From a virus, in the IMG/VR virus record IMGVR_UViG_3300044712_000163, positions 1 to 57,485 of that record: a stretch of DNA of 57,485 nucleotides. One strand, given 5' to 3'. Of the stretch, positions 1 to 7,884 are shown in pieces. The notes under the pieces were generated by a model that ran no database searches, had not been told where the DNA came from, and was given only the letters and a program-made list of their open reading frames with translations. A program made the position numbers and the translations under genes. How positions within the stretch are numbered: the first letter of the stretch is position 1; every line of letters starts with the position of its first letter.

Positions 1-319
1 ACAACATCCTGTGTCCCCACACCGATAGAAACCAAACCGTTTGATGACGCATACAGCACACCAAACTGGTCAGAAGCAATTGACTTTTTAGACACGCAAG
101 GCTGCGGTAATGGCAGCTTACGCTGAGTCATTGCGGTTGGGGAAACACCGGTAATCAGATACGGGAATTTAGTAGTTAAAACCACAAGGGTATCTTCGTA
201 TACACCTAAGCCAACGATCTGATAATCAACAGTTAGCATATAGCCAGACGGCCAAGCATGTGGGTAATATGGTTCAGATAGCCAGACTTGGTTACCACGG
301 AAAGCAGCTAAGATACCGT
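1..319. repeat. Left copy of the contig-end overlap
   Basis: These 319 bases match 57167-57485 at a constant offset of 57166, with eight differences (window positions 93, 105, 132, 135, 150, 162, 183 and 192). Every difference is a transition and every one falls on the third position of a codon in the minus-strand tail gene. This is the usual sign of an assembly that closes on itself, or of circularly permuted DNA, with two natural alleles represented. A genuine terminal repeat is less likely because the overlap lies in the middle of one gene. Confidence 0.93.
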
Positions 320-1100
320 TAGGCATAGCCACAAGACCTTTTATATCATCAGGTGGTGGTTCCCAGTACAGGGACGGCAGTTCAGAACCAAGCTGAGCTA
401 CTGTCAAACTATCTACGTAACTTGTTGTTGCAACAGGGATTTCTGCTACAAAGCTAAAAATAACGCTAGATGCACCGATGATGGTGCGATAAATTCTGCG
501 ATGAGTGATGTTATATCCGACAGTCGGAACTGCAGAGAATCCAGAAACTGTAACGGTAGCACCTGAGGTTGTAACAGTAACATTAGTAGCAGGGCTTGGG
601 CCAGACTCTTCTTTTACAGAGCCAAACGAACTAACGTTTGTATAGACATACGACCTTGTTTCCACAGTGCCAGATGCGCTAGATGCTACTAGTGTCGGAG
701 CTGCTGTCGGAGCAGGGACACCCATATAAAGCCATGCATCAGGAAACGGACGAGTACCTGTACCACTGGTAGTTGCTAATGCCCAGTTAGTCTTTTTAGG
801 GGCACCATCACCTGTGTAGTAATAACGAAACTCATCAACGTCTGCAACAGGCCCTGGAACTACGTCAACATCCTCATGCCACTCTAACCAGTATTTGTCA
901 CCGGATGGGCTATCAATACGATAAATTGTATGAGGGTCTACTGTTGTCGGGGTGTACTCTAAAAGTGGCTGTGCCCATGAGCGCAGCTCACGTGATTGTA
1001 ATTTAACGTTCTTAGCTAGCTGGGCTTGTGTAGGCTCAATTTGGGTAGGGCCTGTTCTCGGAACAATCCCTGAAAAGTCTTCCAGTTTTATATATGGCAT
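1..1100 (-). CDS. Tail/virion protein, N-terminal part (gene split by contig ends)
   Basis: The frame opens with ATG at 1100 (MPYIKLEDFSGIVPR) behind a GGGTAGGG-type ribosome site and runs off the left edge. Joined across the junction with 56449-57166 it makes one 605-codon gene. The N-terminus resembles podovirus tail or head-completion proteins that begin with a short 'tracks the genome, then beta-rich' segment. The middle is Thr/Ser/Val-rich and looks like fibronectin-type beta structure (roughly residues 140-240). A role in the tail tube or tail needle region is inference from composition, size and position between lysis and internal virion genes. It is not a truncated gene in nature; only the cut point splits it. 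Confidence 0.75.
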   Translation of the reverse strand, partial: MPYIKLEDFSGIVPRTGPTQIEPTQAQLAKNVKLQSRELRSWAQPLLEYTPTTVDPHTIYRIDSPSGDKYWLEWHEDVDVVPGPVADVDEFRYYYTGDGAPKKTNWALATTSGTGTRPFPDAWLYMGVPAPTAAPTLVASSASGTVETRSYVYTNVSSFGSVKEESGPSPATNVTVTTSGATVTVSGFSAVPTVGYNITHRRIYRTIIGASSVIFSFVAEIPVATTSYVDSLTVAQLGSELPSLYWEPPPDDIKGLVAMPNGILAAFRGNQVWLSEPYYPHAWPSGYMLTVDYQIVGLGVYEDTLVVLTTKFPYLITGVSPTAMTQRKLPLPQPCVSKKSIASDQFGVLYASSNGLVSIGVGTQDV

Positions 1101-1118
1101 ACCCTACCCTTGTTTTAT

Positions 1119-1367
1119 TTACTCAGCATCAGCTACTTCAGTAAACTCAGTTTCTGTTGCTTCTGCTTTTTTACTCTTTTTGGACTTCGCCTTACCTGGG
1201 TTTAGCTTAGCGTCTACTAGCTCTTTACCTTCAGGGGTCAATTCAAAAAGACCGTTTTCATCTGTTTTACCTACAATTACACGACTTCCACGCTGGCCGA
1301 CAATCAAATTGCCTGCTACGCTTTGTGCACCTAGTAATTCTTTAACTTGTGATTTTGAGCTTGCCAT
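1119..1367 (-). CDS. Small unknown protein with basic-acidic tail
   Basis: This 82-aa protein lies just upstream of the tail gene and downstream of the lysis cassette. Residues 1-58 look globular (VAGNLIVGQRGSRVIVG, then a beta/alpha pattern ending at ELVDAKL). Residues 59-72 are lysine-rich (KAKSKKSKKAEA) and the last ten are acidic. The ATG at 1367 is preceded by AAGGAG. I do not recognise the family. A small virion-associated or assembly protein is possible from context only. Confidence 0.7.
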   Translation of the reverse strand: MASSKSQVKELLGAQSVAGNLIVGQRGSRVIVGKTDENGLFELTPEGKELVDAKLNPGKAKSKKSKKAEATETEFTEVADAE

Positions 1368-1379
1368 GTTTACTACTCC

Positions 1380-1796
1380 TTAAACTATAGTTATTGTTAC
1401 CGGCTCTTTGGCCTGTTCTAACATAGGAAACAGAATGCTAAATGCTACCTTAGAACTACCAATCCAGCCACTCTTTCCGTCCCACGTGGAGCCTACTAAA
1501 ATACAGCCTTCCGTGTCTTTACTGCTATTTCCGGTATGAATCCTGACGCCAGTAAAACCGGGGACATTCATCAGTAACGGCAGTCTTGTCCTAAATCTAG
1601 TAGACATTGTTATTGTAACAGGGTACACACCCTTTGGTATAGCCGTATGGTTCTGAACTTTCCATTGTTCAACCGGCTCACCTATCACTTCTCTAACTTT
1701 GTCTTCTAAGGTGTAGCAAATAAATTTACTTTCGTCATACAACTGCCCAATGGTAAAAGTATCACCAAAGTAAACTCGTTTTAAAGTTAGTTTCAT
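1380..1796 (-). CDS. DUF5675-like protein, candidate lysis enzyme
   Basis: The 138-aa sequence has the features I associate with DUF5675 phage proteins: an N-terminal beta strand (MKLTLKRVYFGDTFTIGQLY), 'CYTLEDKVRE' near residue 28, 'IPKGVYPVTIT' near 53, and 'GVRIHTGNSSKDTEGCILVG' with conserved His, Asn, Thr-Glu-Gly-Cys. That His and Cys arrangement resembles L,D-transpeptidase-like folds, so a peptidoglycan-active role is plausible. It overlaps the upstream holin gene by four bases (ATGA), so the two are translationally coupled. No other endolysin candidate lies in the cassette. Family is fairly sure, enzymatic role is inference. Confidence 0.65.
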   Translation of the reverse strand: MKLTLKRVYFGDTFTIGQLYDESKFICYTLEDKVREVIGEPVEQWKVQNHTAIPKGVYPVTITMSTRFRTRLPLLMNVPGFTGVRIHTGNSSKDTEGCILVGSTWDGKSGWIGSSKVAFSILFPMLEQAKEPVTITIV

Positions 1797-2203
1797 TTAG
1801 TAGCTGTACCTTCTTTTTTGTCAAAAGACCTAAGACCGGCTAAACCTAATAAACCAAGGAGTATCTGCAAAGTTAAGTCTGTATCAATAACAGGAAACTC
1901 GCCCCGATACCCAAATAAAACTACTGCGATGAAACGGCATAATGGTTCAAATAATGCGGCATATAGTAGTGCAATACCGCACCCCCAGCCAATGAAAGGA
2001 CGCCAGCCAGACACAAATAGGCTAGTATGGCCAGCCTCAATCTTGTTAATATCGGTTTGAGCAACCATCGCTTGAAGGTCACCATTTTGCTGCATTTTGA
2101 AAAGTTCGAGCTTAGCTTTTGCAGCTTCTGCCGGATCAGGCCAAAGTCTATCAATTAATTTGCCACCAATATCTAAAACTGCACTAACAGGATCTAGAGC
2201 CAT
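1793..2203 (-). CDS. Holin, three-helix gene-transfer-agent type
   Basis: The 136-aa protein opens with a 'DPVSAVLDIGGKLIDRLWPDP' amphipathic segment and an Ala/Lys/Glu helix. Membrane segments follow: around residues 60-85 (SGWRPFIGWGCGIALLYAAL), around 86-100, and 108-123 (LTLQILLGLLGLAGL). The motif 'SGWRPFIGW' is typical of the 3TM holin family found in gene-transfer agents and many phages. It would form the inner-membrane lesions that time lysis. It lies directly before the DUF5675 gene (ATGA overlap) and after a second holin. Confidence 0.8.
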   Translation of the reverse strand: MALDPVSAVLDIGGKLIDRLWPDPAEAAKAKLELFKMQQNGDLQAMVAQTDINKIEAGHTSLFVSGWRPFIGWGCGIALLYAALFEPLCRFIAVVLFGYRGEFPVIDTDLTLQILLGLLGLAGLRSFDKKEGTATK

Positions 2204-2212
2204 ATGCCCCTC

Positions 2213-2527
2213 TTATAGGTTTGGGAACTGCTTTGCCAGCCACTTCTCAAGTAAGAAAATTGCACGGCTGCCCATATGCCCAGACACACCAACGATTGAT
2301 GCGGTAGCTAGTGGAGAAAATCCTGCGTTCTCACAAAGCCAAAAAGCAATAACTCCAGCAAAAGCCGAAGTGACTATTTCCCCAAAAAATTCAACTAAGT
2401 TAAATACTTTTGTATGTCCTTCTTGGAGCTTTCTCATAAAACTAACCACACCGCCAAGCATAGCTAAGCCAAAAACCCATACATAGGTTAAAAACGAGTA
2501 CGAAGTAGGGTCTTTTTCTGGCATCAT
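2213..2527 (-). CDS. Second holin-like membrane protein (LydA/holin_3 type)
   Basis: This 104-aa protein has a predicted helix at residues 10-30 (SFLTYVWVFGLAMLGGVVSFMRK), a second at about 48-65 (VTSAFAGVIAFWLCE) and a third at about 70-90 containing 'VGVSGHMGSRA'. The 'GLAMLGGVVSFMRKLQEG' and 'SGHMGSRA' motifs match the LydA/phage_holin_3 superfamily. Two ATG codons are adjacent at the start (2527 and 2524), with AAGGG just upstream. With the three-helix holin it makes a two-component membrane system. One of the pair might act as an antiholin; the sequence does not say which. Confidence 0.75.
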   Translation of the reverse strand: MMPEKDPTSYSFLTYVWVFGLAMLGGVVSFMRKLQEGHTKVFNLVEFFGEIVTSAFAGVIAFWLCENAGFSPLATASIVGVSGHMGSRAIFLLEKWLAKQFPNL

Positions 2528-2532
2528 AACCC

Positions 2533-2892
2533 TTATTTAAGATTACGTAGTTTATATAAAGTAGACAAATATGTTTCTACAGCAGTATCAATTAAGTTCT
2601 GAATAGCTGTATCACTTTTTTCCACCGCAGTATAGCGAATCTTCTCTAAAGAAGTAAGGTGCTTTTCAAGGATATCGGCGATGTCGCCAGTAGAGTCTTC
2701 GCTTAGCATAGGAATTTTGCCAATCAAACCGTGACGACCTTGGTATGCCTCTGCGATTGAATCTGCATTATCAATAATGTCATCGTAAAAAGAACCAAGT
2801 GCCATATGCTGGGCAAATGATTTAGTGTTTAGATGCTCACGATGAGCCACTTCACGACTCAAAAATAAAATAGCGATTAGTCTTGCAATCAT
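2533..2892 (-). CDS. Conserved helical phage protein of the lysis cassette
   Basis: This 119-aa, all-helical protein begins 'MIARLIAILFLSREVAHREH' and carries 'TKSFAQHMALGSFYDDIID', a pattern of spaced His, Glu and Asp residues like a short ferritin/Dps-type helix bundle. I associate this sequence type with DUF5856 proteins found beside holins in phages. No metal site is proven. It is separated from the holin by only five bases and from the next gene by three, so it is part of the same transcript. Function unknown. Confidence 0.65.
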   Translation of the reverse strand: MIARLIAILFLSREVAHREHLNTKSFAQHMALGSFYDDIIDNADSIAEAYQGRHGLIGKIPMLSEDSTGDIADILEKHLTSLEKIRYTAVEKSDTAIQNLIDTAVETYLSTLYKLRNLK

Positions 2893-2895
2893 GGT

Positions 2896-3129
2896 TTAAG
2901 CGCCTTGAGGAGGTGTTGGAGGGGTTGGCGGAACAAACGGAGCGACTGGGCCGTACTGGCCAGCTTTGGCATTATTATATAGCTCACGTCCGTACTCCAT
3001 AGTATCGTTAGGCATGGCATTGAATGGGGTATCACCAGGGATTTCAGCAAACTGGACGATTAATTCAATAGCCTGCTGGTCTTCTTGTGAATACTTTGGA
3101 TCTCTTGCTGAAACAATAGTTAAGCTCAT
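2896..3129 (-). CDS. Small unknown protein with proline-rich C-terminus
   Basis: The 77-aa product has a Gln/Glu/Asp-rich N-terminal half (YSQEDQQAIELIVQF), a middle with 'NDTMEYGRELYNNAKAGQYG', and ends in a run of Pro-Pro-Thr repeats (residues 66-76). The end suggests a flexible or surface-exposed tail. It sits between the tail-fibre gene and the lysis cassette with tight spacing. Family not recognised. Confidence 0.6.
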   Translation of the reverse strand: MSLTIVSARDPKYSQEDQQAIELIVQFAEIPGDTPFNAMPNDTMEYGRELYNNAKAGQYGPVAPFVPPTPPTPPQGA

Positions 3130-3141
3130 TTTTATTTCCTA

Positions 3142-4086
3142 TTATGCGTAACGAACAAACAAACCAATAGCAGTGCCGCCATAGGTATTTACAGCGCCAA
3201 GATGCCTCCAAGAGCCTGGTAAAGTTTGGATCTGAGCAGCTTGGGTGTAACCATCCCAAGGGTTACCTGCTGCATACAAATCTCCGCTAGTTAAAGCCCC
3301 GCCGCCAATGCCGGCATTTCTTGCACAATCAACAGGCGAAGGCCAGCCGGTCGCAACTACTAGACACCCAATATTGTGGACAGACATATTCTGCAAACCG
3401 CCGCCGCTATTAATTGATCCAGCAGAACCAGCAGAACCAGAGGAGTTTGCGTAGCCAGAAGAGTTAGAGTAGTTTGAAGAGTTAGCGTAGTTTACCGATG
3501 CACCGCCGATAGAAGCAGCGTTGTATGGGGTGTAGCCAAGGCCGTTAACAATTTGAGTAGAATTAAGAGTAGTTACAGTTGCAGCATTACCAGTGATATT
3601 ACCAGTTAAGGTTCCAGTTACGTTGCCAGTGACATTACCAGTGACATTACCTGTAACATTACCAACAACGGGGCCTGTATGAGTACCAGCAGAATTACCT
3701 GTTAGGTTTCCGGTTACGCCACTAGAAGCAACAATTGCACTTGAAAAAGTCTTTGTACCCTCAATAGTCTGGTTACCATCAAGTTGAACAAAGTTCTCAA
3801 AAACTGCGGCATTTGGACGCATAGCGAAACCGTCACCAGCGTTAAATGCTAGGGCAGTCGTGCCGTCTTGCCCACGTAAAACAGTGAAAGAATCAACGTT
3901 TTTAGCCGTTACCTTAACAATCTCGTAGTTACCTACAGAATCAAAGAGTGTGGCATAGAAATAAGATCCGCCTACTGGGGATGGAAAAGATGCTCCTAAG
4001 CCCGCACTAATAACAATAGTGGTAGCTGAAGTACTGATACTTGCCGCTAAAAGAGCGGTAGCGTTGTTTTTAAACAGAATGGGCAT
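3142..4086 (-). CDS. Tail-fibre protein with GNVT tetrapeptide repeats
   Basis: The 314-aa protein starts with a fibre-type N-terminal domain (PILFKNNATALLAASISTSA; 'VLRGQDGTTALAFNAGD' near residue 75) found in phage proteins that attach fibres. Residues about 128-170 are tandem 'GNVTGNVT' repeats likely forming a triple beta-helix or shaft. Residues about 200-225 form a second low-complexity run of Asn, Ser, Gly and Tyr. The C-terminus (about 230-314, 'GWPSPVDCARNAGIGGGAL') is probably the receptor-binding tip. The short repeats are also visible in DNA as a roughly 12-bp unit around 3596-3670, so repeat number could change by slippage. Confidence 0.8.
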   Translation of the reverse strand: MPILFKNNATALLAASISTSATTIVISAGLGASFPSPVGGSYFYATLFDSVGNYEIVKVTAKNVDSFTVLRGQDGTTALAFNAGDGFAMRPNAAVFENFVQLDGNQTIEGTKTFSSAIVASSGVTGNLTGNSAGTHTGPVVGNVTGNVTGNVTGNVTGTLTGNITGNAATVTTLNSTQIVNGLGYTPYNAASIGGASVNYANSSNYSNSSGYANSSGSAGSAGSINSGGGLQNMSVHNIGCLVVATGWPSPVDCARNAGIGGGALTSGDLYAAGNPWDGYTQAAQIQTLPGSWRHLGAVNTYGGTAIGLFVRYA

Positions 4087-4124
4087 CTATATCTCCTAAT
4101 GTGCTGATTCTATACGGTTTTTGT

Positions 4125-4298
4125 CTATTGGGCAACATCTGCTGGTAATGGTGTGTTGCCCTCTTCAAGCCATTTTAAGTAGGCTTGGTAGTCTGTGTTG
4201 TCAGGGTCAATAGGTATTAAAGCACCATCAGGCAAACGCTTAATAGTGGTTGATTCTGTTTTACCCAAAGGAGGTAGTGTTAGTTGATATGTATACAT
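4125..4298 (-). CDS. 57-aa tail-fibre companion protein
   Basis: ATG at 4298 encodes MYTYQLTLPP..., ending LKWLEEGNTPLPADVAQ. Its 'NTDYQAYLKWLEEGNTPLPAD' end is nearly the same as that of the 55-aa protein at 5308-5475. Both immediately follow a tail-fibre gene in transcription order, and their stretched Tyr-Leu-Lys-Trp helix looks like the small fibre-assembly or 'tail fibre chaperone' proteins of phages. The chaperone role is inference. Confidence 0.7.
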   Translation of the reverse strand: MYTYQLTLPPLGKTESTTIKRLPDGALIPIDPDNTDYQAYLKWLEEGNTPLPADVAQ

Positions 4299-5306
4299 TT
4301 ATAGCTCCGCAGAAAATCCACCAGTGCTAGGCCCAACAAAATCAGCAGAAGCTACCCCATTCCATTGATAATAAGTCGCCAAAAATGTAATGCTTGTTGA
4401 ATCTGGCGCACGGGTTATTGTTCCAGCATATGTAGGGTTAATTAAAGTTGGCGCTGTACGCATAGCAACTGGATATGATAAAGTAAGAATTCGATAATTC
4501 TGTCCTAGCGCAATAGGCGGAGCGTAGCACGTATTTGTTATATACCAATAATACCTCTGACACAAAGACAATTCAGTACCATACGGTCTGTAATCAAAAG
4601 TAGTAGCACTTGTACCGACTTCTAATTGAACACCAGTGAGGTAGAACGTCGCTCCGTTGGTAGAGATCCATGGGGTTTGACTGGCAGTGTTAAACCCAGC
4701 GCCAGTAGTCCAAGTATTTGCAGGAATGTTGCGATTTGATCCTGAACCTAAATCAAATAAAACAAATAGTCCAGCACCATTTCCAGTAGTCCATGTACCA
4801 AGGGCTGTTCCAGGTACAGTAACAGAAACATAAGTCCATGTATTGGCTGTAGATATTGTATAGTTTGCTGCGTAACCTGCGTCACCAGAACTGCTTCTAA
4901 ATCCTACACAATAAGTGCCTATTACACTTGACTGTACCCAAAAGGAGACCGTAAATGTTTTAGCATTAACAGTGCCTTGATTGAAATCGGCGATGTTACA
5001 TGCTTCAATTGCTTGAGATAAAGCATAAGTATCGCTAGAAGCAATAGAGCTATCTGGAGATGTAACAGTAAGTTTTAGACTATTAAAAAAGCCACTTGGC
5101 GCTGACGCCACTAATTGGCAAGAGTATACTCCGCCACCCGCATAGTTACTTTGCCACCTATCCACAGAATATCCACCATTCGCTGGAGTATTTAGAGCTC
5201 CGCCATTTCGCTGGTCGATAACCATAGCTCCGTTGATAATACGGTTCTTAAAAGCATATGGCTGTGGGGTTCCCAACATGCCTGGTTGAACTTGTGTCAG
5301 TGCCAT
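4299..5306 (-). CDS. Tail fibre / receptor-binding protein, paralogue A
   Basis: The 335-aa protein carries 'FKNRIINGAMVIDQRNGG' near residue 20 and 'GVQLEVGTSATTFDYRPYG' followed by 'ELSLCQRYYWY' near residue 240. This pairing is typical of phage tail-fibre proteins with a carbohydrate-binding-like beta domain in between. The C-terminal 80 residues differ from paralogue B (5476-6561) and probably set receptor specificity. The start at 5306 follows the stop of the upstream small protein at 5308 by a single base. Confidence 0.82.
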   Translation of the reverse strand: MALTQVQPGMLGTPQPYAFKNRIINGAMVIDQRNGGALNTPANGGYSVDRWQSNYAGGGVYSCQLVASAPSGFFNSLKLTVTSPDSSIASSDTYALSQAIEACNIADFNQGTVNAKTFTVSFWVQSSVIGTYCVGFRSSSGDAGYAANYTISTANTWTYVSVTVPGTALGTWTTGNGAGLFVLFDLGSGSNRNIPANTWTTGAGFNTASQTPWISTNGATFYLTGVQLEVGTSATTFDYRPYGTELSLCQRYYWYITNTCYAPPIALGQNYRILTLSYPVAMRTAPTLINPTYAGTITRAPDSTSITFLATYYQWNGVASADFVGPSTGGFSAEL

Positions 5307-5307
5307 A

Positions 5308-5475
5308 TTATTCGTCCGCTGGTAAAGGTGTGTTGCCCTCGTCTAACCACTTGAGGTACTCTTGGTAGTCTGTGTTGGCTGGGTCGAAGGGGAAGTTAGT
5401 GCTTGTGCCGTCGCCATTATCACGAACTGCTCCTATGTCGCTATTATCAATTCTTGATTTTAAAAGTTTGTACAT
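5308..5475 (-). CDS. 55-aa tail-fibre companion protein
   Basis: ATG at 5475 gives MYKLLKSRIDNSDIG..., ending YLKWLDEGNTPLPADE. The last 24 residues are closely related to those of the protein at 4125-4298, while the first half differs. It lies between two fibre paralogues, one base from the next start. The duplication of fibre plus companion suggests a copied gene pair. A role in fibre folding or trimer assembly is inferred from position. Confidence 0.7.
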   Translation of the reverse strand: MYKLLKSRIDNSDIGAVRDNGDGTSTNFPFDPANTDYQEYLKWLDEGNTPLPADE

Positions 5476-6561
5476 TTATAGCTCCGCACTAAATAGCAAG
5501 TAAGAAGTAGTATTGTTGTTAGCCATCAAATCAGAACATCCTCCGGCTGTTAATCCGCTATTTACAGTAACGTATAAACTTGCGTTAATTAAAGTTGCAG
5601 TGTCTAGTGTGAGACTTTGACAAGGGATAATACTTGTACCGCCATAAAGCGCAAATTGTGAAACTGCAGGGATTGTTAAGGACGGAGGTGCTCTCATTGC
5701 TGTTGGAAAAAACACAATAGGGTCTGAAGTAGAGCCAGTCGGATTAGCTCCGTTCCCATAGCGAGTATAAGAACTGGTTGAAGATACTTTATAGCAGTAA
5801 CGCTGACACAAAGCTAGCTCAGTACCATAGCTACGCACATCAAAGTTTGTTGCTGTAGTGCCTACTTCAAGCTGTACGCCTGTAACGTACCATGTAGAGC
5901 CAGTAGTAGCAGCTAACTTTACTCCGCCTGTAAGACCAAAAAGGTTAGATGCTACCCAAGAACCTGTGACTGCACCGCTATAAGTTGGGCCAACTCCAAG
6001 GTCAAAATTTAATGACAGTCCTGCGGCATTGGTATTTGGGTATGTACCACCAGTATCACCAGGTATGGTTACTGTTTTGTATTCCCAAGTATTTGCTGTA
6101 TTTATGGTATATGAAAACACATAAGAACGAGATGCACCGCTACCACTACGAATAGACCCGCCAAAATTACCAGTTAAACTTGATTGAACCCAAAATGATA
6201 CTGTAACAGTTTTAGCATTAGCGCTTCCCCAATTAAAGTCTGCAATGTTATAACCTTCTATGACTGTTGTTGCTGCAGCGTAATCTGTAGATACTGGAGT
6301 TACACCAGTACCCGCTGTAAATACCATACTATTAGCAAACCCAACTGGGGCAGTAGAAGATTGCTGGCATGTAAAGTTATTTATGGTTCCGTTTTTAGCG
6401 CAGCGCCATCTATCTAATGTATACAATGGGTCGGTGTTTACAGTAACACTAGCTCCACCATTTCTTTGGTCGATTACCATAGCCCCGTTGATGATTCTAT
6501 TTTTGAACCCTGTGCTAACTCCAGGTGAGCCTAGCTGAGAAAGGATATTTGCTGTTGTCAT
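5476..6561 (-). CDS. Tail fibre / receptor-binding protein, paralogue B
   Basis: This 361-aa protein shares with paralogue A the segments 'FKNRIINGAMVIDQRNGG', 'VSFWVQSS', 'NTANTW' and 'VTGVQLEVGT..TNFD' plus 'ELALCQRYCYK'. The middle is a jelly-roll-like beta domain, and the last about 85 residues are divergent. Its start (6561) overlaps the stop of the XkdW-like gene by four bases (ATGA). A tail-fibre identity is well supported by the paralogy and motifs; the receptor is unknown. Confidence 0.82.
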   Translation of the reverse strand: MTTANILSQLGSPGVSTGFKNRIINGAMVIDQRNGGASVTVNTDPLYTLDRWRCAKNGTINNFTCQQSSTAPVGFANSMVFTAGTGVTPVSTDYAAATTVIEGYNIADFNWGSANAKTVTVSFWVQSSLTGNFGGSIRSGSGASRSYVFSYTINTANTWEYKTVTIPGDTGGTYPNTNAAGLSLNFDLGVGPTYSGAVTGSWVASNLFGLTGGVKLAATTGSTWYVTGVQLEVGTTATNFDVRSYGTELALCQRYCYKVSSTSSYTRYGNGANPTGSTSDPIVFFPTAMRAPPSLTIPAVSQFALYGGTSIIPCQSLTLDTATLINASLYVTVNSGLTAGGCSDLMANNNTTSYLLFSAEL

Positions 6562-6728
6562 GCTAATTGTTCTTCCGTAGGTTTAGCTAGTGTTGGGTGA
6601 TCCCATTTAGCAATGTAATCACCTTTGCCGTCTGAATCATTTTGCAAACGGATTGTTCCTGAGATAGGATTAAAGTCAACTTCAGTTAGCTCAGTATAAA
6701 TAGATATAATTTTTTCGTATAAATTCAT
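6558..6728 (-). CDS. XkdW-like small protein
   Basis: The 56-aa protein begins MNLYEKIISIYTELTEVDF and ends 'WDHPTLAKPTEEQLA'. The core 'IRLQNDSDGKGDYIAKW' is the signature I associate with the XkdW family of small tail-associated phage proteins. It is overlapped by its neighbours on both sides and has a paralogue at 7723-7884. It probably helps assembly of the fibre encoded next to it. Confidence 0.75.
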   Translation of the reverse strand: MNLYEKIISIYTELTEVDFNPISGTIRLQNDSDGKGDYIAKWDHPTLAKPTEEQLA

Positions 6729-7726
6729 TATGCTGCCCTTACTAATGAACCATTAAAATATGTTAAATCTTGCCCAAGATTAATGGTTACGTTCTGAGAC
6801 GCTACACAATACCCTTCAACATAATCAGTAGATCCATTTAAATAAATTAAAGCAGATGCTACGCTAATACAAGAACCTGTTCCAGCATTTGATGGGGTTA
6901 CATTCCCGTATTTAAAGCTAGTGCCGTTTTTAAAGATGGAACAATAAAAATTAGCAGCGACTGAAGTTGATTGGTACACAGCTAAATTTATTTGGTAGTA
7001 TCCAGGTACTAAAGGCTGAAACCGATAATTAGTGCTGTTGTCAAAAGCATTAGCCGTATCAAACTCTTCAGTATTAAACTGTATTTTTACCCAAATGTTA
7101 GCTGTGGCTGTTTGTGTAGTGCCTGAACGATATACCCCAAATGCTGGGCCTGTACCAGCCACATTTGTACTAATCTTAGCTTGATTTACGCTGGCATCAG
7201 CCAAATAAGTAGTGCCGACTGAACCAGCAGTTCCAGGGATAGCATTAAGAATTGAACTTACATAAAAGCTTTCTACAGTAACCAGATCACCAAGCGTAGC
7301 GCTCGTAGCAAGAACAACAGTAGTTCCGTTAGTAGCATTATAGTCAGCAGCGCCCAGGCGAACTCCGTTACGGTAGACATTGATGAACCCCACTGTGTAA
7401 GAAGGCGGTGTGAATGTAGTCTGCCCTGCGGTGGCTGTGAACTCGGTAATCGTTCTGTACGCTGTGGTTGTAACACCAGAAGCTGGAATACCAAGATAAC
7501 GGACTGAGATATTGCCTGTACCAGCTGGTGGAGCTGCTGAGAAATTTAATGATGTACCAACAACTGCGTAAGTCGTAGGGTCTTGCAAAACACCGGAAAC
7601 AGAAACAAGAATTGAAGAAGGCGTAGCAGGGGCCACACTCATCGTAAAGCTTGTAGTCGAGCCGTTTCCACTGAATTGATCAGTTAGATATGCTGCCGTT
7701 AAGACGGGGTTTCCGATATAGCTCAT
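6728..7726 (-). CDS. Tail fibre with repeated N-terminal beta domains and C1q-like tip
   Basis: The 332-aa protein starts with a domain of the type 'FSGNGSTTSFTMS...SILVSVSGVLQ' that also opens the 8691-9674 protein. A second related copy occupies about residues 90-150 ('AGQTTFTPPSYTVGFINVYRNG'). The C-terminal 140 residues (from 'GTGPAFGVYRSGTTQT', with 'NYRFQPLVPGYYQINLAVYQ' and 'SIFKNG') resemble a C1q/TNF-like jelly roll, a common receptor-binding tip. This tip is shared with the shorter protein at 7884-8372. The stop overlaps the next gene start at 6728. Confidence 0.8.
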   Translation of the reverse strand: MSYIGNPVLTAAYLTDQFSGNGSTTSFTMSVAPATPSSILVSVSGVLQDPTTYAVVGTSLNFSAAPPAGTGNISVRYLGIPASGVTTTAYRTITEFTATAGQTTFTPPSYTVGFINVYRNGVRLGAADYNATNGTTVVLATSATLGDLVTVESFYVSSILNAIPGTAGSVGTTYLADASVNQAKISTNVAGTGPAFGVYRSGTTQTATANIWVKIQFNTEEFDTANAFDNSTNYRFQPLVPGYYQINLAVYQSTSVAANFYCSIFKNGTSFKYGNVTPSNAGTGSCISVASALIYLNGSTDYVEGYCVASQNVTINLGQDLTYFNGSLVRAA

Positions 7727-7884
7727 TTAAGTTGTTCCTCAGTAGGTCGAGGTAAAGTTGGGTGTTCCCATTTAGCGATGTAGTCGCCACGACCATCTGA
7801 GTCGTTCTGGAGACGAATAGCGGTTAGGAAGTCTTCTTGGGTAAGCTCAGGATAAATAGCTATGATTTTGTCGTATAAAGTCAT
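7723..7884 (-). CDS. XkdW-like small protein (second copy)
   Basis: The 53-aa protein (MTLYDKIIAIYPELTQEDF...WEHPTLPRPTEEQLK) is about 60 percent identical by eye to that at 6558-6728 and shares the 'IRLQNDSDGRGDYIAKW' core. It overlaps the following fibre gene start by four bases (TCAT region at 7723-7726) and meets the preceding one at 7884. It sits beside a fibre with a C1q-like tip, just as its paralogue does. Confidence 0.75.
   Translation of the reverse strand: MTLYDKIIAIYPELTQEDFLTAIRLQNDSDGRGDYIAKWEHPTLPRPTEEQLK

Noticed and set aside
952-1383. Plus-strand ORF of 143 aa
   Set aside because: It lies opposite the minus-strand tail gene and the 82-aa gene, has no ribosome site and is Ser/Phe-rich like a shadow frame.
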